7,340 nucleotides of DNA from an uncultured Alphaproteobacteria bacterium (GCA_946611025.1 CAMOCR010000035.1:1-7340), one strand, 5' to 3'. Positions 1 through 7,148 are shown, counted from the stretch's first letter. A program made the numbers and translations. The notes: generated by a model from the sequence alone, not told the origin.

Positions 1-2164
1 ATATATATGCACCATATCGGCCGGTTGGATAATAATATATTTCTGCATCGGTTGCCGGATTTTTACCCAATTTTTCTGGTTCGGCTTTTTTGGTTTCACC
101 AGATAATAATTCGCGTGCAATTTCCAGTGTAATTGTGTCGGCGGTATATTTTTTTGCCGATACATTTTTTGTTCCATTTGTCACATATGGACCAAACTTA
201 CCAATCTTAAAAGATATACCATCACCCAAATCTAGGCTGGTTGGTTGTGTTTTTTTATTTTCTGTTTTTTCATCATTTGAACTTTGTACTTTGAACTTTG
301 CACTTTCATCCAATTTTTGTGTGTAATTACATTTTGGATAATTTTCACAACCAATAAATGCACCGAATTTAGATAATTTAATCCCCAGTTTTCCGCCACA
401 GTTTGGACATTTATCATTACCATCGGTAAATAAATGCTTGTGCATAAATTCATTTATTTGGTTGATAATTTCGGTTGTTTTTATTTCACGCGCACCATCA
501 ATCATGGTCTTGGTTGGTGTCCAGAATGCCGTCAATGCATCGATTTTATCGGTTTTACCATTTGATACATCGTCCAAGGTATCTTCGGTTTTTGCGGTAA
601 AATTCACATCGACCAATTCGGTAAAATATTTATTTAAATATGATGCAATAACCCAACCCCCCGCTGTTGGATGAAAACGATGTTGTTTATCTTGTTCAAC
701 ATACGCGCGGTCAACAATCGTTGACATAATTGTTGCATATGTTGATGGACGACCGATACCCAGTTCTTCTAGTTTTTTAACCAGTGATGCTTCGGTATAT
801 CTGGCGGGCGGTTGTGTAAAGTGTTGTTCGGTAAGCAATTCTGTTATATCAACCGCATCACCAATATTCATCGGTGGTAATTTTGTGTCAACATCGTCTT
901 CGTCATCATCACGCGTTTCAATATATACCCGCATAAATCCATCAAATGTGCGCGTTGTACCAACCGCATGAAATGTTGCGATTTTATTATCTGTTTCAAT
1001 ATCTGCGGCAACCGAATCAAATTCTGCATTGGTCATTTGACATGCAATTGTTCGTTTCCAAATTAAATCATATAATTTTGCTTCGTCCCCAACCAATTTT
1101 TTATCATTATTATCAAAGTGTGTTGGGCGGATTGCTTCGTGTGCCTCTTGTGCGTTTTTAGATTTAGTCACATAAATATTTGGTGTTTTTGGTACAAATT
1201 TATCACCATATGAATTTGCAATATATGCACGGATTTCATTTACCGCATCTGCAGATAAATTGGTTGCATCGGTTCGCATATATGTTATTAAACCGGCTTC
1301 ATACAACTTTTGCGCGGCAGACATTGTTCGGCGTGATGAAAAATATAATTTACGCGCGGCTTCTTGTTGCAGTGTGCTGGTTGTAAATGGTGCGTATGCA
1401 TGCCGTGTAATTTTCTTGCGTTCGATATTTATAACATGTGATTTTATAACCGGTTTACCAATTTTACCCAAAACATCATCAACCATTGATTTGTTTTCAA
1501 TGGTCATTTTTTCAACTTTTTTACCATTGAATTTAATCAAAGATGATTTAAATTTTGCCGAATTTACAGCACATAGCACATCAACCGACCAATATTCAAC
1601 CGGTTTGAAATCTTCGATTTCGCGTTCACGGTCAACAACCAATTTTACCGCAACCGATTGCACACGACCGGCACTTTTCCCCAGATTACGCCGCCACAGT
1701 AATGGTGAAATACCAAACCCAATTAAATAATCAAGTGCGCGCCGTACCAGATATGCATCAACCAAATTTGTATCGATTTTACGCGGGTTTTCAATTGCCG
1801 ATTGAACGGCTTTCTTGGTAATTTCATGGAACGCAACGCGATATACATGTTTGCCAGATAATAATTTTTTTGATGTTAATATATCCAGTATATGCCACGC
1901 AATCGCTTCACCTTCGCGGTCCGGGTCTGATGCCAGATATACATTATCAGCCTTTTTTAATTCATCGGTAATAAGTTTTAATTGTTTTTCTTTGCCCGGC
2001 ATAATTTGCCAACGCATTTTGAAATTATGTTCGGTATCAACACTGCCATTTTCGGGTACCAAGTCGCGTACATGACCCACAGACGCAATAACACGCCACC
2101 CCGCCCCAAGGTATTTTTCAATTGTTTTTGCTTTTGATGGTGATTCAACAATCATTAAATTCAT
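1..2164 (-). CDS. topA: DNA topoisomerase I (type IA), 3' end cut by window edge
   Basis: Type IA topoisomerase that relaxes negative supercoils by cutting one DNA strand through a tyrosyl-phosphate bond. The reading frame is open for 721 codons from the ATG at 2164 to base 1, so the C-terminus is missing. The N-terminal Toprim domain shows VESPSKAKTI (residues 6-15, with the catalytic Glu at 7) and the acidic metal motif DPDREGE (80-86). The active-site motif ITYMRTD (293-299) places the nucleophile at Tyr295. A Cys4 zinc finger follows (Cys586, 589, 606, 612), then glycine/tyrosine-rich C-terminal repeats, FKIGKFGPYV (652-661) and TGRYGAYI (714-721). Family members with such tails usually run to roughly 800-900 residues, so perhaps 100 or more are lost. 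Start choice: an AAGGAAG Shine-Dalgarno lies 7 bases upstream, inside the end of rodA; the next ATG (codon 4) is too far from it. Only 3 bases separate topA from rodA, implying cotranscription. The linker after the zinc finger contains a heptanucleotide repeat, listed separately. Confidence 0.97.
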   Translation of the reverse strand, partial: MNLMIVESPSKAKTIEKYLGAGWRVIASVGHVRDLVPENGSVDTEHNFKMRWQIMPGKEKQLKLITDELKKADNVYLASDPDREGEAIAWHILDILTSKKLLSGKHVYRVAFHEITKKAVQSAIENPRKIDTNLVDAYLVRRALDYLIGFGISPLLWRRNLGKSAGRVQSVAVKLVVDREREIEDFKPVEYWSVDVLCAVNSAKFKSSLIKFNGKKVEKMTIENKSMVDDVLGKIGKPVIKSHVINIERKKITRHAYAPFTTSTLQQEAARKLYFSSRRTMSAAQKLYEAGLITYMRTDATNLSADAVNEIRAYIANSYGDKFVPKTPNIYVTKSKNAQEAHEAIRPTHFDNNDKKLVGDEAKLYDLIWKRTIACQMTNAEFDSVAADIETDNKIATFHAVGTTRTFDGFMRVYIETRDDDEDDVDTKLPPMNIGDAVDITELLTEQHFTQPPARYTEASLVKKLEELGIGRPSTYATIMSTIVDRAYVEQDKQHRFHPTAGGWVIASYLNKYFTELVDVNFTAKTEDTLDDVSNGKTDKIDALTAFWTPTKTMIDGAREIKTTEIINQINEFMHKHLFTDGNDKCPNCGGKLGIKLSKFGAFIGCENYPKCNYTQKLDESAKFKVQSSNDEKTENKKTQPTSLDLGDGISFKIGKFGPYVTNGTKNVSAKKYTADTITLEIARELLSGETKKAEPEKLGKNPATDAEIYYYPTGRYGAYI
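276..306. repeat. Heptanucleotide tandem repeat (TTTGNAC)4 inside topA
   Basis: On the plus strand the units read TTTGAAC, TTTGTAC, TTTGAAC, TTTGCAC, followed by a partial TTT. They can also be seen as a 14-base unit present twice with one mismatch. The repeat is translated on the minus strand as part of the topA linker (about residues 620-629, including KFKVQSS), between the zinc finger and the C-terminal glycine/tyrosine repeats. Seven is not a multiple of three, so a change of one unit shifts the reading frame. The linker is lysine-, glutamine- and serine-rich and likely unstructured, which would explain why an insertion is tolerated. Confidence 0.85.
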
Positions 2165-2167
2165 ATC

Positions 2168-3316
2168 TTAACTTCCTTTGGCAGATAATTGTTGGTCTTT
2201 GTGTATATGCGCGTTTTGTGCCAGTCCAAAACCGAACATCAGTGATAATAAACTGCTGCCACCAAAAGACATTAATGGCAATGGCACACCAACGGTCGGC
2301 ATTAAACCCAAAACCATAGAGATATTTATAAAGTAATAAATGAAAAAGTTCAACATAAAACCAAAACACATCAATTGTCCAAACCGATTTCGGCATGTTT
2401 TTGCACACCAAAACAGTAAAATTACAATCCAACTGTATATCAAAACCAGTGTGAATGCCCCAATAAAACCAAATTCTTCGCCCAGCATGGTGAAAATAAA
2501 ATCGGTCTGTTTTTCAGGTAAAAACGATTGTTGTGATTGTGAACCGTGCATATATCCCTGACCGATGATACCGCCACTGCCAAATGCGATTTTTGCCTGA
2601 TTTATTTGATAACCGCTGCCGCGGGCATCAAATTCAGGGTTTATAAATGTAATAATACGATTTCGCTGATAATCATGCAGACCACCAAACCACACAACCG
2701 GTGCCGCCATAACACCAAGAATTGCCGCAATTATAAACCATTTGCGTGGTGCACCGACAATGTAAAACATACCAACGGTGATTAAACCTAATGAAATTGC
2801 AGTTCCCAAATCTGGCTGTGCAACAATTAAACCAAATGGCACCAGCAATAAAAATATTGGTGCGATATAGTGTTTAATTTGTGTTAATTCAACTGAATTC
2901 ATCCATGCAAAATATCGCGCCAATGCCATAACCAGTGCGATTTTTATAAATTCAGACGGTTGAATATGGAAAAAACCCAGATTTAACCACCGTTGTGCGC
3001 CCATGCCGGTGTGTCCAACAAATGTCACCAAAATAATCATAATCAATGCAATTGCATATATTAAATATGCAGATTTAATCCATGTCTTGATATTTGAAAA
3101 CGCAACAACAAAAAACACAACAAAACCAACTAATATTTTTGTCAGTTGTGATAACGCAAATGGTTGCCATGAGCCGCCACCCGCCGAATATAATACAACA
3201 ATAGAAAACGCCAAAACAATACACATAGGCGCAAACAATGCCCACGAAAAACGCGACATTTTTTCAGATAAACGCATCATATTTGCATTTGAAACACGTG
3301 TCTGTGCATGCTGCAT
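2168..3316 (-). CDS. rodA: Rod-shape peptidoglycan glycosyltransferase RodA (SEDS family)
   Basis: Integral inner-membrane SEDS polymerase that links lipid II into glycan strands as partner of PBP2 in the elongasome. The product is 382 residues, normal for RodA, with about ten hydrophobic segments beginning near residue 27. Family motifs seen in order: GAQRWLNLGFFHIQPSEF (106-123), AQPDLGTA (166-173), LPEKQTDFIF (266-275), and GVPLPLMSFGGSSLL (343-357). Asp272 in TDFIF corresponds, by motif, to the essential SEDS aspartate described in E. coli and Thermus RodA. The RodA-like neighbours (PBP2, MreC, MreD) argue against the divisome paralogue FtsW. Start choice: a GGGGG ribosome binding site at 3323-3327 lies 6 bases before the ATG. 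The stretch before the first membrane segment (about 26 residues) is plausible, although internal Met codons at 13, 14 and 20 exist. One base separates it from the mrdA stop and 3 bases from topA. Confidence 0.96.
   Translation of the reverse strand: MQHAQTRVSNANMMRLSEKMSRFSWALFAPMCIVLAFSIVVLYSAGGGSWQPFALSQLTKILVGFVVFFVVAFSNIKTWIKSAYLIYAIALIMIILVTFVGHTGMGAQRWLNLGFFHIQPSEFIKIALVMALARYFAWMNSVELTQIKHYIAPIFLLLVPFGLIVAQPDLGTAISLGLITVGMFYIVGAPRKWFIIAAILGVMAAPVVWFGGLHDYQRNRIITFINPEFDARGSGYQINQAKIAFGSGGIIGQGYMHGSQSQQSFLPEKQTDFIFTMLGEEFGFIGAFTLVLIYSWIVILLFWCAKTCRNRFGQLMCFGFMLNFFIYYFINISMVLGLMPTVGVPLPLMSFGGSSLLSLMFGFGLAQNAHIHKDQQLSAKGS
2172..2178 (-). promoter_or_regulatory. Ribosome binding site of topA
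   Basis: AAGGAAG on the minus strand, 7 bases before the topA ATG at 2164 and lying within the last codons of rodA. It fixes the topA start at the first of two nearby ATGs, and its position inside rodA points to coupled translation of the two genes. Confidence 0.8.
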
Positions 3317-3317
3317 A

Positions 3318-5093
3318 TTATGCCCCCGTTTTTAATAGTTCGCGCATTACTGCCGCCGCCGTACGTGCCGCCGGACCCGACCCCCCCGAATGTTCGGTTA
3401 TAACACATACAACATATTTTGGGTTTGTTGTTGGTGCATATCCCACAAACAAACCATGATTTCGCATATTCCATTTTAATTGTTCGTTTGTCAAAACACC
3501 CTTTTGACGTTCGGCTTTGGAAATACTGCGAACCTGTGATGTGCCGGTTTTGCCGCCCATGCGCGCGCCATTTACATTTATCGCGCTGCCCGATGCGGTA
3601 CCACCGGGTTTGGTCACCTCTTCCAGTCCAGCCAGAACATATTTTATATTTTGCTCTTTTAAATTTAATGACGGAAACGATGGCGTTTTGTTTGACATAA
3701 TCAGTCGTGGCCGCACCGCACGATTGGTTGTGACACGCGCCAACATTGTCGCCAATTGCAAACAGTTGGTTAAAATAAATCCCTGGCCGATACCGGAAAT
3801 AACCGTATCACCGTTAACCCATTGGGTGCCGACATTTTTTTCTTTCCATTTTTTATCGGGGATAATTCCCGACATTTCGCGCGATATAATGTCCCCCATA
3901 TATTTTTCGGTGAATCCCAGTTTTAACGCCATGCGTTTAATTGCATCAATCCCGATTTTTAGTGCCAGTTGATAAAAATATATGTCGCACGAATGTTTTA
4001 ATGCGCCCGCCATATCGACATAACCATGCCCCTTGTGTTCCCAGCAATGATAACGGCGGTCACCATAGTCCCAATGACCCGGACAAAATACGGTTTTCTT
4101 GGGTGATATCGCGCCCGATTCCAGTGCCGCCAACGCAACAACAATTTTAAATGTTGAACCGGGGGGATATAATCCTTCGACTGTTTTGTTCATAAATGGT
4201 TTTGCAATATCTTCACGCAGTGATGCAATATATTCATCACCATCGTCAGATGTGAATTGGTTTGGGTCAAAACTGGGGGTGGAAACCATTGCCAAAATAT
4301 CGCCAGTTTCCACATCCATTGCAATACCACAGCCCGCCCGATGTGTCGTCAACGCGTCATACATTACCCGTTGGGCATTGATATTTATTGTTGTTTGTAA
4401 ATCAAGCCCAGGCTTTGCATCAACAAATTGTGTTTTATCTTCGCCGGTGACGCGCCCCACCGCATTTGTCACATATACGGTTTGACCTGGTATGCCCGCC
4501 AAATCATTATTATACCGCTTTTCCAGACCCGTAATTCCGGTTGTGTAAAACGGTGCCGCCGCAATAGGTTTTGCTGGTTCACCAACATAGCCAAAATATT
4601 GTGACCCCGCCGGCCCCATTTCATAAACACGGGCATAACCACTGGCAACGCGCAGCCCCGGCAGATTTTTCGCCTGAATCTTAGCAAGGCGATTCCAATC
4701 GGTATTTTGACTAACCAATACCGGTTGAAACGCGGGTTGTTTTGCAATTTTTTCTTTGATTTTTTTTACACGCTTTTCCCGCAGGTTTAATTCCGCCGCA
4801 ACCGTATCAACCAATGAATTTATATCATTTGATTCTTCGGGAATTATGTATATACGGTAAATTGGCGTATCGCGCGATATTGGTGACCCATCACGCGATA
4901 AAATTTTACCACGTGGCGGCATATTTATTTGAATACGAAATGAATTATTTTCGCTTTTTTTAAGATAACTGCGGTAATTAAATACCTGCATTTGCAACAT
5001 GCGCAAAACCAATACAGATGTTAAAACCGCGCCACCGGTTAAAAACAGTGCACTGCGCCGGTCAAATGTGTATGCAACTTCTTTATCTATCAT
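3318..5093 (-). CDS. mrdA: Penicillin-binding protein 2, elongasome DD-transpeptidase
   Basis: Class B penicillin-binding protein that cross-links peptidoglycan during side-wall growth, working with RodA. With the ATG at 5093 it has 591 residues, close to the usual length. A short cytoplasmic tail and one membrane anchor (about 15-33) precede the dimerisation/pedestal region, which includes PPRGKILSRDG (59-69). The transpeptidase domain carries all three active-site motifs: STFK with nucleophile Ser313, SCD (368-370) in place of the common SxN, and KTG (515-517). A Cys/His-rich stretch (about 337-356: CPGHWDYGDRRYHCWEHKGH) precedes SCD. Similar residues occur in PBP2 orthologues, and a metal site is reported for this region in E. 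coli PBP2. GDTVISGIGQGF (428-439) is also family-typical. Start choice: an ATG at 5105 would add four residues but has no ribosome binding site, whereas GGGG lies 6 bases before 5093. The gene overlaps the end of mreD by 11 bases. Confidence 0.96.
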   Translation of the reverse strand: MIDKEVAYTFDRRSALFLTGGAVLTSVLVLRMLQMQVFNYRSYLKKSENNSFRIQINMPPRGKILSRDGSPISRDTPIYRIYIIPEESNDINSLVDTVAAELNLREKRVKKIKEKIAKQPAFQPVLVSQNTDWNRLAKIQAKNLPGLRVASGYARVYEMGPAGSQYFGYVGEPAKPIAAAPFYTTGITGLEKRYNNDLAGIPGQTVYVTNAVGRVTGEDKTQFVDAKPGLDLQTTININAQRVMYDALTTHRAGCGIAMDVETGDILAMVSTPSFDPNQFTSDDGDEYIASLREDIAKPFMNKTVEGLYPPGSTFKIVVALAALESGAISPKKTVFCPGHWDYGDRRYHCWEHKGHGYVDMAGALKHSCDIYFYQLALKIGIDAIKRMALKLGFTEKYMGDIISREMSGIIPDKKWKEKNVGTQWVNGDTVISGIGQGFILTNCLQLATMLARVTTNRAVRPRLIMSNKTPSFPSLNLKEQNIKYVLAGLEEVTKPGGTASGSAINVNGARMGGKTGTSQVRSISKAERQKGVLTNEQLKWNMRNHGLFVGYAPTTNPKYVVCVITEHSGGSGPAARTAAAVMRELLKTGA

Positions 5094-5541
5094 GTTGCAC
5101 CCCATTTATTAAACGTGTTATTGGTAAATATAAAATCGTCATCCAGATAAATATCCACAATGTGCGCCCCAGAACAGTCCAATTCAAATGCGTAATTTCA
5201 AAAAAGAATAACCCGATACCAATATACGCAATAAACATATCAATCGAATTCAAATCACGATGTTCAAAGTCAATAAAACTTTGAAATCCGTTTAATGCAT
5301 AGCACAGGCAATAAATCGCCGTCCAATAACACAGTGACCCCAGATTATAATCCAGCAAAAAACAAAATAATAACCCGAACGGCATAAACCATTTTGTTGG
5401 ATTTATAAAAGTGCAGTAAAATATTGGAATAATTGCAAGCACCCCACCCGGATTCCAAAATGGCAGCGACAGACGCCACAAAAACACCACCGATAAAAAC
5501 GGAAATGCGGCACGCAAAAATTTTACAATATTTTCTTTCAT
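5083..5541 (-). CDS. mreD: Rod shape-determining membrane protein MreD
   Basis: Small polytopic inner-membrane protein that pairs with MreC in the elongasome scaffold. MreD is poorly conserved, so the call rests on size (152 residues, typical), topology and position between mreC and mrdA. Hydrophobic segments are visible at about 8-24, 33-47, 51-68, 70-86, 102-117 and 123-143, consistent with five or six membrane passes. FCFLLDYNLGSLCYWTAIY (59-77) matches the family pattern of a conserved acidic residue followed by a glycine-containing turn and another helix. The sequence is rich in aromatic residues, as is usual for the family. The start overlaps the mreC stop as ATGA (4 bases) with no clear ribosome binding site, suggesting translational coupling to mreC. 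The 3' end overlaps the start of mrdA. Confidence 0.88.
   Translation of the reverse strand: MKENIVKFLRAAFPFLSVVFLWRLSLPFWNPGGVLAIIPIFYCTFINPTKWFMPFGLLFCFLLDYNLGSLCYWTAIYCLCYALNGFQSFIDFEHRDLNSIDMFIAYIGIGLFFFEITHLNWTVLGRTLWIFIWMTILYLPITRLINGVQHDR
5100..5103 (-). promoter_or_regulatory. Ribosome binding site deciding the mrdA start
   Basis: A GGGG run on the minus strand, just upstream of the ATG at 5093 with a TGCAAC spacer. It abuts the alternative ATG at 5105-5103 (ATGGGG), so it can only serve the downstream start. The sequence before the ATG at 5105 (GTTTAATAA) has no purine-rich Shine-Dalgarno. Confidence 0.65.
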
Positions 5542-6359
5542 TTATATTCGTTATTTGTATCAAATTGCAAAACAATTACACGCGACAGTGTTTTTGGCTG
5601 TAATACATCAACATCTGTTTCGTTTTTCATTGTTCCAACGAAAATTCCGTTTGGTAAAACACCGCTGATATTACTGGTGACCAATGTTAGACCAGATGCC
5701 CCCCGAAACATTGGGTCACTGAACAGACCCGCCGTTGCGGTTTTTGATGCATTGCCTGATAAAAAGCCATAAACTTCGTACCCCGCAACACGTATCGCAA
5801 TGTTTGTGTCGGCATCGGTCACGGCGCGTACGCGTGCAAAGTTTGAACCGGCATCAACCACCATACCGGCAAATTGGTTTGATGTTGATACAACAACCAT
5901 TCCAACATCGACGCCATCGTTTTTGCCACGATTTATAATAAATGTATTGTGGTGCAATGCGCGATTTTCATGAATAACATCGGCAATAACGGTGCGCTGG
6001 GGAATCTGTTCAGCAATTCCAATTTGCCGCCGCAACGAATCATTTTCAGCAACCGCAACATCACATTTGTATTTTTGCGATATTGCATCATCCAGCCTTA
6101 CGCGCAATTCGGCGTTTTCACTGCGCAAAGTAGATAATTCATGCAGGTTATCAAACATATCGCCCACAACACGCACCGGCCATGTAATAACATCACCCAC
6201 CGCATTTGCCACCGGCAACACAACATGCGCCAACGCGTTCATAATGCGGTAATCAGGCTTTGCAATCATAATATATATGAACAATACCGGCAGAACCGCC
6301 GCTGCCGCGACAGATTTAATCAAAGTCATGATTTTGGAAGATGCCGATTTTTCTATCAT
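5538..6359 (-). CDS. mreC: Rod shape-determining protein MreC
   Basis: Bitopic periplasmic scaffold protein that bridges the cytoskeletal and peptidoglycan-synthesis parts of the elongasome and activates PBP2. Its 273 residues are normal for the family. A single N-terminal membrane segment (about 16-33) is followed by a likely coiled coil (about 70-115: charged heptad-like stretch with LSTLRSENAELRVRLDDA at 75-92). The C-terminal beta-rich MreC domain comes next, with the typical NTFIINRGKNDGVDVGMVV (138-156) and SNFARVRAVTDADTNIAIRV (172-191) segments. Start choice: the ATG at 6359 has a weak GGAAA about 4 bases upstream. A second ATG at 6329 (residue 11) would still keep the membrane segment but lacks a better site. 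It is the first gene of the minus-strand operon; mreB, commonly just upstream of mreC, is absent, and the divergent rpmI operon begins instead. Confidence 0.95.
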   Translation of the reverse strand: MIEKSASSKIMTLIKSVAAAAVLPVLFIYIMIAKPDYRIMNALAHVVLPVANAVGDVITWPVRVVGDMFDNLHELSTLRSENAELRVRLDDAISQKYKCDVAVAENDSLRRQIGIAEQIPQRTVIADVIHENRALHHNTFIINRGKNDGVDVGMVVVSTSNQFAGMVVDAGSNFARVRAVTDADTNIAIRVAGYEVYGFLSGNASKTATAGLFSDPMFRGASGLTLVTSNISGVLPNGIFVGTMKNETDVDVLQPKTLSRVIVLQFDTNNEYK

Positions 6360-6403
6360 TGTTTTCCAGTTTAATCACCAAAAATCGAATACGCAATAAA
6401 AAC

Positions 6404-6431
6404 TTGATTTTTTGTTTTATTCTGCCACAAT
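6404..6431 (+). promoter_or_regulatory. Candidate sigma-70-type promoter for rpmI-rplT-pheS
   Basis: TTGATT (6404-6409) and CACAAT (6426-6431) are separated by 16 bases, each matching the housekeeping consensus at 4 of 6 positions. The spacer is T-rich. The expected transcription start near 6438 would give a leader of about 60 bases before rpmI. This is a by-eye match with no experimental support. Confidence 0.45.
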
Positions 6432-6446
6432 ATTGCGGTGTTGAAT

Positions 6447-6477
6447 GTCCAAAGTGGCACATGGCAGCCATCCGGAC
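6447..6477 (+). promoter_or_regulatory. Candidate leader hairpin upstream of rpmI (possible L20 control site)
   Basis: GTCC (6447-6450) can pair with GGAC (6474-6477), and TGGC (6455-6458) with GCCA (6467-6470). This makes a two-part stem with a small internal loop and an 8-base apical loop. It lies in the expected 5' leader, about 20 bases before the rpmI start. L20 is known to repress rpmI-rplT through leader RNA structures in E. coli and Bacillus, so a similar role is possible here, but no specific L20-binding motif was recognised. Confidence 0.35.
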
Positions 6478-6497
6478 GGTTAAAAAAAGAGGTTAAA

Positions 6498-6701
6498 ATG
6501 CCAAAATTAAAAACAAAGTCGTACTTGAAAAAGCGCGCATCTATGACAGCAACGGGTAAAATTCGCGTTGCCAGAAATGCTCACAAAAAATTACTGCGTC
6601 ACAAATCGAAACGCGCAAATAACGCGGGTTCGAAACCACAGTATTTGAACGAAAACATGGTCGGTCAGGCGAAAATCTTGGCCCCGTATGGTTTGAAATA
6701 A
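6498..6701 (+). CDS. rpmI: 50S ribosomal protein L35
   Basis: Small basic protein of the large ribosomal subunit, 67 residues, the usual length. It begins with the family signature MPKLKTKS, followed by a KKR stretch and TATGKIRVARNAHKKLLRHKSKR (17-39), and ends in APYGLK. Lys/Arg content is very high, as expected for an rRNA-binding protein. Start choice: the ribosome binding site AGAGG (6488-6492) is 5 bases before the ATG at 6498. An in-frame GTG at 6438 would add 20 residues not found in L35 and has no such site. It is the first gene of the plus-strand operon, 15 bases before rplT. infC, which often precedes rpmI in bacteria, is not present. Confidence 0.97.
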   Translation: MPKLKTKSYLKKRASMTATGKIRVARNAHKKLLRHKSKRANNAGSKPQYLNENMVGQAKILAPYGLK

Positions 6702-6716
6702 TAAAGGGGGCACATT

Positions 6717-7085
6717 ATGGCAAGAGTAAAACGCGGAACAACCGTTAAACAAAAACACAATAAAATCTTGGCACGTGCCAAGGGATATCTGGGTCGTCAC
6801 AGCACAACATATCGTGCGGCTCGTGAAAAAACAGAAAAAGCCGGTCAATATGCATATCGCGATCGCCGCGTCAAAAAACGCGAATTTCGTGGTTTGTGGA
6901 TTGTTCGTATCAACGCTGCTGTGCGTCAAAACGGTTTGACATACAGCCAATTTATGAACGGCTTAAAGAAAGCCGGTGTCACATTAGACCGCAAGGTTTT
7001 GGCCCAAATGGCATATGCTGGGGACGAAAACTTTGTTAAATTGGTTGATACAGCAAAACGATTTAGCGCAGGGGATAATAAATAA
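6717..7085 (+). CDS. rplT: 50S ribosomal protein L20
   Basis: Binds 23S rRNA directly, is needed early in large-subunit assembly, and in several bacteria also represses its own operon. The 122 residues are close to the usual length of about 118. Highly conserved segments are present: MARVKRGT at the start, KILARAKGYLGRHSTTYR (16-33), AGQYAYRDRRVKKREFRGLW (42-61), and RINAAVRQNGLTYSQFMNGL (64-83). The N-terminal half is the basic extension that threads into rRNA; the C-terminal half is the globular domain. Start choice: a strong AAAGGGGG ribosome binding site (6703-6710) sits 6 bases before the ATG. A hairpin follows the stop, then pheS. Confidence 0.98.
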   Translation: MARVKRGTTVKQKHNKILARAKGYLGRHSTTYRAAREKTEKAGQYAYRDRRVKKREFRGLWIVRINAAVRQNGLTYSQFMNGLKKAGVTLDRKVLAQMAYAGDENFVKLVDTAKRFSAGDNK

Positions 7086-7118
7086 ACCCTTGGCGGTGGT
7101 GTTTTGTTTTGTAATAAT

Positions 7119-7148
7119 AAGACCGTCAAGCGACGGTCTTGTTTATTT
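7119..7148 (+). terminator. Hairpin between rplT and pheS: partial terminator or attenuator
   Basis: AAGACCGTC (7119-7127) and GACGGTCTT (7132-7140) form a perfect 9-base-pair stem with an AAGC loop, followed by GTTTATTT. The T-tract is interrupted, so termination may be incomplete and some transcripts may read into pheS, whose ribosome binding site starts 3 bases after the tract. It could instead be an RNA-processing site between the two genes. No Phe-rich leader peptide with a ribosome binding site was found. Confidence 0.6.

Larger units (their letters stand above)
6360..6497. other. Divergent intergenic region between mreC and rpmI
   Basis: This 138-base spacer must hold the promoters for both operons. 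The plus-strand signals are listed separately. For the minus-strand mreC operon I see only a weak candidate (TTGCGT, 17-base gap, TAAACT) ending very close to the mreC ATG, so I do not call it. The part nearest mreC is strongly AT-rich; the part nearest rpmI is richer in G and C and can fold. Confidence 0.7.

Noticed and set aside
232..453. A 73-codon minus-strand frame overlapping topA
   Set aside because: It is another frame of the topA zinc-finger and linker region. It matters only as the frame entered if one heptamer unit were lost.
850..920. Acidic run in TopA (about residues 418-425, DDDDEDDV)
   Set aside because: Acidic stretches at this point in the type IA topoisomerase core are common in the family.
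5094..5105. ATG at 5105 as the PBP2 start
   Set aside because: No ribosome binding site upstream, while GGGG is well placed for the ATG at 5093.
5146..5158. DnaA-box-like ATATCCACA
   Set aside because: Single imperfect match inside mreD coding sequence with no cluster or origin features.
90..5284. Many plus-strand open frames of 62-156 codons opposite topA, rodA and mrdA
   Set aside because: They lie entirely antisense to well-supported genes, encode low-complexity or implausible proteins and have no consistent ribosome binding sites.
6360..6385. CtrA-like TTAA half-site near mreC
   Set aside because: Only one half of TTAA-N7-TTAA is present; in AT-rich sequence this is expected by chance.
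6438..6497. In-frame GTG extension of L35
   Set aside because: L35 conservation begins at MPKLK, the ribosome binding site fits 6498, and the extension overlaps the probable leader hairpin.
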